In this document: positions 58,393 through 64,000 of the stretch, in pieces
Position numbering within the stretch: position 1 is the stretch's first letter
Layout: each line of letters opens with the position of its first letter
Assembly: GCF_045290345.1 (NCBI RefSeq)
Contig: NZ_CP155447.1
Coordinates: 1,736,001 to 1,800,000 of the forward strand
DNA length: 64,000 bases
Direction of reading: 5' to 3'
Origin: Singulisphaera sp045290345
Lineage (GTDB): Bacteria > Planctomycetota > Planctomycetia > Isosphaerales > Isosphaeraceae
The notes under the pieces: model-generated
Told to the model about the DNA's origin: nothing
Seen by the model: only the letters and a program-made list of their open reading frames with translations
Databases searched by the model: none
Position numbers and translations under genes: made by a program

Positions 58393-59436
58393 CTAGAACG
58401 CGTCGGAGCTAATAATCTCTCCCGAGTTGATGGTGTTGAGACCCTGCCATACCGCCTGGTTTACCGAGTTCTTCACGAACCGCACGGAGCCGTCTCCGAG
58501 CAACACGTTGACACCGCCGGCGTGTCGGCTGCGTGAGCCCGCGAAGGCTTCGCTGTCGCTGGCGCCAAAGTCGCACGGAAGTTGTTGGACGGGTTCACTG
58601 GTGCAAAAGAGGCCTTCGTTATTATTGAGGAAGTCACCGCCGGTTCGGAGTCCCAGATAATCCTTGGTGGAATTCGGCGCGTATCGCGTCATGAACGAGC
58701 AACCCCCCGGAACGGTCGTCCACATGGCTCCTCGGATGTCGTTCGTCGCACCTTGCATGACTTCGCCGACGAAGACCGTGTTACTGGTGCCGTCCGTGAT
58801 TGAGGCAAAAGTCGTATCCCCGTCGTGGCCAAACGCCGAGCGGCGGTATTGCAAACCGAGACTACCGTCGCGGGCCGCGCCCCAGTTGGTGTTTCCCCAA
58901 CTCGCCGCATAATTGCCCTTGCTCATGATCGGCTTGCTCAACATGCCGCCCTGGTAACTGGCAATAATCTGGAACTGGTTCTGGCGGTCGCTCGGACACT
59001 GAAACGACGAAATCTTCGAGGCTGACACGGTCGAATTGGCGAAGAAGCCGTCGACAGCGGCCAGGCCCGGTCCCGCCCATCCTTCCGAACCCAGGCTGTA
59101 GTTGAACGCATTCGCCAGGTTGCCTTGTTCGATCTGGGGCAGCATCAAGCAGAACCAGGTCGTATTCGGAGCTCCCTGGAACACTTTCGGGAAGTCGGTC
59201 GCCGCCTTCCCCGGCCTCGGACCCCAAACGCGACCCGGCGGAATGCAACTATGAACCGAATTGTAGTTATGTATGGCGAGTCCAAGTTGCTTCATGTTAT
59301 TGACGCACTGGATTCGCCGGGCGGCCTCGCGTGCCGCCTGGACGGCGGGCAAAAGCAAAGCGATGAGGACGGCGATGATCGCAATCACCACCAAAAGCTC
59401 GATGAGCGTGAAGGCCGAACGGCGCAACCGTCTCAT
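58393..59436 (-). CDS. DUF1559 protein with pilin-like N-terminus
   Basis: ATG 59436 (GGGAG upstream); 347 aa. The N-terminus RRSAFTLIELLVVIAIIAVL is a type IV prepilin/type II pseudopilin signal; a coiled helix (LPAVQAAREAARRIQC) and the DUF1559 body follow (FQCPSDRQNQ, DGTSNTVFVGEVM, HAGGVNVLLGDGSVRFVKN). DUF1559 is a hallmark of planctomycetes, with many copies per genome. Probably an exported structural protein. Confidence 0.9.
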   Translation of the reverse strand: MRRLRRSAFTLIELLVVIAIIAVLIALLLPAVQAAREAARRIQCVNNMKQLGLAIHNYNSVHSCIPPGRVWGPRPGKAATDFPKVFQGAPNTTWFCLMLPQIEQGNLANAFNYSLGSEGWAGPGLAAVDGFFANSTVSASKISSFQCPSDRQNQFQIIASYQGGMLSKPIMSKGNYAASWGNTNWGAARDGSLGLQYRRSAFGHDGDTTFASITDGTSNTVFVGEVMQGATNDIRGAMWTTVPGGCSFMTRYAPNSTKDYLGLRTGGDFLNNNEGLFCTSEPVQQLPCDFGASDSEAFAGSRSRHAGGVNVLLGDGSVRFVKNSVNQAVWQGLNTINSGEIISSDAF

Positions 59437-60256
59437 GGACGTCTCCCTGCCCGGTTTTGCGGGCAAAAAGGTACGGGGGGACTCAGGCCGGCGCGGAGAC
59501 CGGCACACAGATTCAGAAGATCGTAACGATAACGAGAAGATGTGTGGCAATTGTCAACGACAGAATAATAAACGCAGAAAGGTGTGGATACCCCCTTGTT
59601 GGCATGGGGGAGTGATTTCTCCGTGGGCGGGTGATATGAGGGAGCATCAACCCGGTGGGGAGGGTTTCGTTCCGAACTCGTCGACCTTGATTCCGCCCCT
59701 CGCGCGCATTCTCTCCTAAATGCTTGTCCTCCTCAGCCCGAGCACCGACGACTTGCCGGTCGTGGTCCGGAGATGGGGGATCTGCTTCTGCCTGCTTCGA
59801 CATTCTCTCCTGAGGTCAAAGCCCGGGCCCTTTCTTCGAGCCGAGCTCTATTGCCGCCTGGATGAGGTCGATACCCAGGCCGTTGGGGAGAGAGGGGCAG
59901 TCTCGCCGTGCGTCGAGGCCCGCAGGGACCGCGTGCTTGGTGGTGCAATTGGCCCTGGGCGGGGCGGATCGCTTGGGTTGTTGGCGAGAAGAGGTGAGGC
60001 CGAAACTCGACGTGGCGGTCGAATTCGAGACGAATTCCTTGGGAGGTTGTGATCGTGTGTTGCCCGTTGCCCGTTCAAGTTAACGGCCCCGCGGCCCGAA
60101 GGGCCAGGTGGGTTGGGACCGGATTCGGATGCGAATGATTCCTGAGCCGGGGGATGCCTTGACTGGTGGTCGCGCGGTCACGAACTTCTCGTCACCGCGC
60201 GGAGCCATCGGTTGCGTCGCGTTGAATGGAAAGAGGATTCCGGTCCCTGACTTGCC
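59437..60256. other. Intergenic region, no supported gene
   Basis: Short frames on both strands lack ribosome sites, conserved motifs or coding-like composition. I see nothing else firm. Confidence 0.4.
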
Positions 60257-60559
60257 TCAGCGCCGTCTGAAGCCACGATTGAAGCCGTAGCCGCCGCGAT
60301 TGAAGCCGTAGCCGCCGCGGTAGAAACCGTAGTTGCGGTACCTGTTGCCACCATAGAAGCGGGGCAGTCCGTAGTAGCCAACCCCGAAGTTCGTGTTGAG
60401 CCTCGGATAATAGACGGGGGCGAACTGATTGAACTGACTTCGGGTCATGGAATAAGGGCCGTAGGGGACCCCCTGGGCCTGGGCGTCGCGAGCGCCTACC
60501 CCGACCAACCCACCGATCGCGAGGACGATGACTGCTCCCGTCCGGAATGCTGTACTCAT
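60257..60559 (-). CDS. Secreted Gly/Tyr/Arg-rich small protein
   Basis: This is a 100-aa protein. Signal peptide (TGAVIVLAIGGLVGVGARDA then QAQG). The mature C-terminus has short repeats (YGFYRGG, YGFNRGG, YGFNRG) ending FRRR. Low-complexity aromatic/Arg composition suggests an extracellular or wall-bound role. GGGGAG lies upstream of the ATG. Confidence 0.6.
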   Translation of the reverse strand: MSTAFRTGAVIVLAIGGLVGVGARDAQAQGVPYGPYSMTRSQFNQFAPVYYPRLNTNFGVGYYGLPRFYGGNRYRNYGFYRGGYGFNRGGYGFNRGFRRR

Positions 60560-61023
60560 CGGATGTTGACTCCCCTTTCGGTCTCGAACTCGGGGGAACC
60601 TCCCCCACTGCCTTTGACGAGGCGTGCCTGCGCACTTCGCCCATCTTTAACAGATTAACAAGGGCAAATTACGTCAACAAGAGTGTCGGTCTTACCGTTC
60701 TGCCGATGTAAGCCAATGGCTCCGCTGATCAACGAGGGGTCTGGTAGTCTTCCGACTCTTTTTGCTTTTTGTTAATGCAAGGCCGATCAGAGTAAACCCG
60801 AATCATGTTGAATCGCCACGCCAGAATGTTTTAAAAAAACAGCGTTGCGGTTCTCGAAACCGACAGCTTGGCACATGATATCGCGTCGTATTGGAAAACC
60901 TGCCTTAATTTGACCATGTCGCCTTCCTAGCGGATGCGGTCACATTCCTGAGGCCTGGCAACTTCCGGCGGCGGGTCGGTTAGGCCGAGGCAAGGAATGG
61001 CTCATCGAGCATAAAGGGTACTT
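60560..61023. other. AT-richer intergenic region upstream of PEP-CTERM gene
   Basis: No gene. A partial sigma-54-like element (TTGGCAC at 60869-60875, followed by ATGATATCGC) lies about 150 bp before the PEP-CTERM ATG; the -12 half is not a good match. A poly-A run is near 60834. Confidence 0.35.
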
Positions 61024-61710
61024 ATGGCAAAGTTGTTTGGGGTTTGTTCGCTGGTCCTGGTGCTCTCCGCGACGTCGATTGCGAATGCCGCCGTGACGTC
61101 GTATCAGCCCAACCCTGTCGACCTGAACGACCTTGATCATCATCAGGTCTACACCTGGCGGATCGACAATATTAACCTGGGGAGCAACGTGATCACCGCG
61201 GCTTCGATTTCGATCAAGTCGATTGCTAACTGGGACACGAACCCGAACAAGCTCTTCATTCACTTGCTCGACACGGCCAAGGGGAGCGGAGTCCGCTCGT
61301 TCGTCGACGACCCCAGTAATGCGACCCCCGTTCCGACATCGCAGATCATTGATGATTTTGTGAACACGCGTTACCACAGCCAGAGCAACTGGCTGGTCGC
61401 CAAGGGGACGGCTGATACCTTCCTGACTTCGAAGTCGTTCTCGACCACGCCGACGGACTTCGTTTACAACTTCACGGCCGATCAATTGAAGGCCTTGAAC
61501 AGCTACGTGGCCAACGGCAAGGACATCGCACTCGGGTTCGATCCGGACTGCCATTTCTTCAATAACGGGATCACCTTCAAGATCACGACGGCCGCCGTGC
61601 CCGAGCCCTCGGCGATCGTTTTGCTCGGCGGTGGCATCTTTGGTCTCTTCTTCCGCCAACGCGCTCTGCGTCGCCGCCAGATCGGCCTGGACTCGATCGC
61701 CGCGGCCTAA
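61024..61710 (+). CDS. PEP-CTERM sorted exported protein
   Basis: This is a 228-aa protein. Signal peptide (LFGVCSLVLVLSATSIANA), a body with Asn/Asp-rich strands, and a classic PEP-CTERM tail: VPEPSAIVLLGGGIFGLFF then the basic RQRALRRRQ. Such proteins are processed by an exosortase (EpsH-type) at the membrane and exported, often to extracellular matrix. A very strong inverted repeat follows. Confidence 0.85.
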   Translation: MAKLFGVCSLVLVLSATSIANAAVTSYQPNPVDLNDLDHHQVYTWRIDNINLGSNVITAASISIKSIANWDTNPNKLFIHLLDTAKGSGVRSFVDDPSNATPVPTSQIIDDFVNTRYHSQSNWLVAKGTADTFLTSKSFSTTPTDFVYNFTADQLKALNSYVANGKDIALGFDPDCHFFNNGITFKITTAAVPEPSAIVLLGGGIFGLFFRQRALRRRQIGLDSIAAA

Positions 61711-61755
61711 AGCTGTTCGTGCAAGCCGGTGAACCTGTCACCAGCAATGATCGAG

Positions 61756-61803
61756 CGACGAGTCGGCTTGCTCGGGGATCTCCCCAAGCAAGCCGACTCG
61801 TCG
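61756..61803. terminator. Long perfect hairpin between convergent genes
   Basis: CGACGAGTCGGCTTGCT pairs with AGCAAGCCGACTCGTCG (17 bp) and the inner GGGGA pairs with TCCCC. A second hairpin (AAGGGCGT / ACGCCCTT, with GCTC / GAGC inside) lies near 61889-61917. Likely terminators for both directions, though T-tracts are weak. Confidence 0.6.
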
Positions 61804-61958
61804 GCATTTATGCAATTGTCTTGTGGGCGGATGCGATGGGGAGGGAGTCGGTGGGCGAACTTATTCGCGCTCCCCGCGTTACGGACGGACAAGGGCGTCG
61901 CTCTGGGAGCAACGCCCTTGCCTTGGGGGATTGGCCGAGAACCTGGAGACGGAACTCG

Positions 61959-62459
61959 CTACTTCTTCTTGGTTTCGAGAAGGAAGTTGTTCATCGAGTC
62001 GCCGCTGGATGAAACTTTCATCGTCAGCGTCGTGCTCATCCGGTCCGAGTACTTCGGCGGAAGGATCTCCTGGTAGGGGTTGTCGGCGGGGGGAAGCGTC
62101 TTGTCGGGAGGGGTGTCGAAGTGAACGCCCTCGGGGAGCACCCGCTTGGAAACGATGACCTTGTAGTCGCCGGCGATCAAGCCTTCCTCACCGAAGGGGG
62201 TTGTGGCCATGTAGCGGCCGTCTTCATTGGTGACGGCCGCTCCTCCCTGTCCCTTGGTATCTCCAACGGGGATGAATTCCAACTCGGCCTCGGGCAGCGG
62301 CTTGCCGTTCAGGGTCACTTTGCCCGAGGTAATCGTCAGCGGCAAGGTCGACTTCTGTCCCTTGTCGCCGCAGCCGATCGCTCCCAGCAACAACAAGCCC
62401 ATGGTCCACACCGCCGCCCGGAACCGTCGGGCGGCGCGATGGTTGGTTGCGCGTCTCAT
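61959..62459 (-). CDS. Lipoprotein with carboxypeptidase-regulatory-like domain
   Basis: ATG 62459 gives 166 aa. N-terminus ends in a lipobox (GLLLLGAIGC). The body (ITSGKVTLNGKPLPEAELEF, then GDYKVIVSKRVLP) is a transthyretin-like beta domain typical of small planctomycete lipoproteins encoded next to DUF1559 genes. It follows the DUF1559 gene by 19 bp, so the two form an operon. Confidence 0.7.
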   Translation of the reverse strand: MRRATNHRAARRFRAAVWTMGLLLLGAIGCGDKGQKSTLPLTITSGKVTLNGKPLPEAELEFIPVGDTKGQGGAAVTNEDGRYMATTPFGEEGLIAGDYKVIVSKRVLPEGVHFDTPPDKTLPPADNPYQEILPPKYSDRMSTTLTMKVSSSGDSMNNFLLETKKK

Positions 62460-62478
62460 GATGTCCCTTGTCTCCGTA

Positions 62479-63462
62479 TCAGTAGCTGTCGGATGAAACG
62501 ATGCCGCCATCGGCCATGAGCGATAGCTTGGACAGCAGGACAATGTCAGCGGATTCCTTCAAGAAGACCACGCTACCGTCGCCGCGAAGCGCGTTGGCCC
62601 CACCGGGATGCAGGCTGCCCGCCCAGCCCCAGGAGCCGAGCCGGCCAATCAACCGTGACGACGGCGTGCTGGGGTATGTCCACTTATTGATTCCCATGGA
62701 GGGGTCTACACCGGTCTCGACCCAACCGCGATAGAACCATGCCGAGGAGTCGCCGTTGTAGACGTCGAACGTCTTCTCCATCATGGCGATCGTGTTAGAC
62801 GTGCCGTCTTTGACCGAGGCGATGGTGGCGTTGCTATTCTCGCCGAACATCATCCGGCTTTGGGGAGGAGCGCCGGCCCACTGGTTGCAGGTGTACGTGG
62901 CGTAGTTCGCGAAGTCATAGCTGGTCTTGAACCCGCGAACCGTGCTGCCGGTGACCGGAGAGTAGAAGTTGCCGGCCTTCGACAGCTTCTCTCCGGCATC
63001 GCTCGGGCAGATCAGGATGGAGATCAGCGTCGTCGCCGCCGTGGAGTTGGCCGCGGCCGAACCGGGAACGACGGCCTGAGTTGTCGTGGCTCCGCCGTTG
63101 CCTGCCGCCAGATCGGACGCCGGCAGCGAGAAGTTGACCGTATTGAAGATGGCCGTCTGTTCCATGTACGGCAGAAGCGTGGCGATGCCGTTCAAGTTCA
63201 TCAGGCTCTCGCCTCTGTGGTTGGGAATCGGCGTGCCCGCGTTGCACCAGCCGTAATTTGCCCCGGCGAAGGTGAACGCTGCGTGAGTGCTCTCGTAATT
63301 ATGGAGTGCGAGGCCGAGCTGCTTCAGGTTATTGATGCACTGGGACCGTCGGGCCGCCTCGCGGGCTGCCTGAACGGCTGGCAACAACAGGGCAATCAGG
63401 ACGGCGATGATGGCAATCACCACGAGCAATTCGATGAGCGTGAATCCGCGACGTGCGCGCAT
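62479..63462 (-). CDS. DUF1559 protein with pilin-like N-terminus
   Basis: This is a 327-aa protein. RRGFTLIELLVVIAIIAVL at the N-terminus, then LPAVQAAREAARRSQC and the DUF1559 body (ILICPSDAG, DGTSNTIAMMEKT, HPGGANALRGDGSVVFLK). AGGAA precedes the ATG. Paralogue of the gene at 58393; co-transcribed with a lipoprotein. Confidence 0.9.
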   Translation of the reverse strand: MRARRGFTLIELLVVIAIIAVLIALLLPAVQAAREAARRSQCINNLKQLGLALHNYESTHAAFTFAGANYGWCNAGTPIPNHRGESLMNLNGIATLLPYMEQTAIFNTVNFSLPASDLAAGNGGATTTQAVVPGSAAANSTAATTLISILICPSDAGEKLSKAGNFYSPVTGSTVRGFKTSYDFANYATYTCNQWAGAPPQSRMMFGENSNATIASVKDGTSNTIAMMEKTFDVYNGDSSAWFYRGWVETGVDPSMGINKWTYPSTPSSRLIGRLGSWGWAGSLHPGGANALRGDGSVVFLKESADIVLLSKLSLMADGGIVSSDSY

Positions 63463-64000
63463 GAGAACAAGTTCCTGCGAACGAGGAATGGAATGAAGTC
63501 TGCCGGTCTTTCAAACGGCTTGGCGGCCCCGTTTCCCGTGATTGAGGAAAGGGAAATCGCAAGCTAAGGGTTGGCGGCACCCTCTCTCGGGAGAAGAAAG
63601 GGAAGGTGCGAAACGAGCGGAGTCGGCAGCACTCTCTCGCGGGAGAGGAGAGGGAGTGCAGAGAACTAGCGGATTAAGCAGGATTTTGAAATAGAATGCG
63701 ACTCAGTGAGGTAGGCGAGATCGAAGAACCTACGAGACGAGCGAGATCAGTCTCGCTGAAGTCATCGCAGTATATTCGACACTCACGCGGATGCAAAACA
63801 AAAATTCCTCGAGCATCAAGCAAATTATAGCGACGCCATGACATCCTGACCTGATTGATTCGCAAAGCAAATATTTGTTCGTGTTATGATATTGTATGAT
63901 GTTGTTGCGATTGAATTTTTGGGCGTTGCTGGCTGGGGCAGGCATCACCTTTGTCGTTAACTGGTTGTGACGAATTTTGCGGGGTCGTGGGGCAAGGCTT
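63463..64000. other. Intergenic region with paired hairpin repeats and AT-rich tail
   Basis: Two related inverted repeats lie at about 63576-63610 (GCACCCTCTCTC...GGTGC) and 63628-63661 (GCACTCTCTCGCG...GGAGTGC). After 63670 GC drops sharply. Short frames on the minus strand there are not convincing. Confidence 0.4.

Noticed and set aside
59720..60078. Frames of 76 to 110 aa on both strands
   Set aside because: No ribosome sites, no recognisable domains and mutual overlap; probably chance frames in GC-rich DNA.
60869..60885. Sigma-54 promoter before the PEP-CTERM gene
   Set aside because: The -24 half matches but the -12 half does not; distance to the gene is large. Not counted as a feature.
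63674..63948. Minus-strand frames of 63 and 72 aa in the AT-rich end
   Set aside because: They overlap in different frames and have no known motif; coding is not convincing.

Overview
The window joins two kinds of DNA. About 1 to 52.6 kb is a tailed-phage (siphovirus-type) genome, most likely a prophage, cut off at its left end by the window edge. About 53.0 to 64 kb is bacterial chromosome of a planctomycete, probably close to the Isosphaeraceae. The host call rests on two DUF1559 proteins with type IV pilin-like N-termini, a DUF1501 protein with a Tat-type leader, a PqaA-type hydrolase, a small lipoprotein beside a DUF1559 gene and a PEP-CTERM protein. All of these are typical of high-GC planctomycetes.

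Phage layout, left to right. (1) 1-15.3 kb, mostly minus strand, is replication and recombination: a primase/helicase (truncated by the window), an ERCC4-type nuclease, a sliding clamp (dnaN, frameshifted), a RecD2-like helicase, Siphovirus Gp157, a RecT annealase, a hexapeptide-repeat protein, a ribbon-helix-helix regulator, a dNMP kinase fused to a DUF4406 domain, and a metallophosphoesterase. (2) 15.5-35.9 kb, minus strand, is the virion module. In transcription order it runs from small terminase through large terminase, Mu gp29-like portal, S49 protease/scaffold, decoration protein, major capsid protein, connector and completion proteins and tail tube to the tape measure (frameshifted) and distal tail proteins. 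A plus-strand cluster of atypical tRNAs (33.5-34.2 kb) interrupts it. (3) 36.1-47.2 kb, plus strand, is an accessory region of small proteins: zinc ribbons, an HD phosphohydrolase, a nucleotidyltransferase-like protein, a SWIM zinc-finger protein and a helix-turn-helix protein. (4) 47.2-52.3 kb, minus strand, holds a ParB-like/DNA methyltransferase fusion, an iteron-like array, and a membrane/secreted set containing a membrane-anchored papain-like peptidase and a sigma region 4-like protein.

The most distinctive content is regulatory. About 20 copies of a palindrome related to TTTCCTGCAATTGCAGGAAA lie in phage intergenic regions. On the minus strand some form the 17-bp spacer of a promoter; on the plus strand they sit just upstream of the -35 box. 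Seven plus-strand promoters carry a second palindrome, GCCCAWTGGGC, inside a 17-bp spacer. A third, 24-bp motif precedes the small terminase operon, the portal operon and the sigma-like gene, and is a candidate late-gene signal. Together these suggest a layered phage regulatory circuit.

Caveats: three genes (dnaN, tape measure, and a host membrane protein beside the protease) are each broken by one base in or next to a run of G. This may reflect sequencing error rather than biology. No integrase was found in the window and the attachment sites were not identified.
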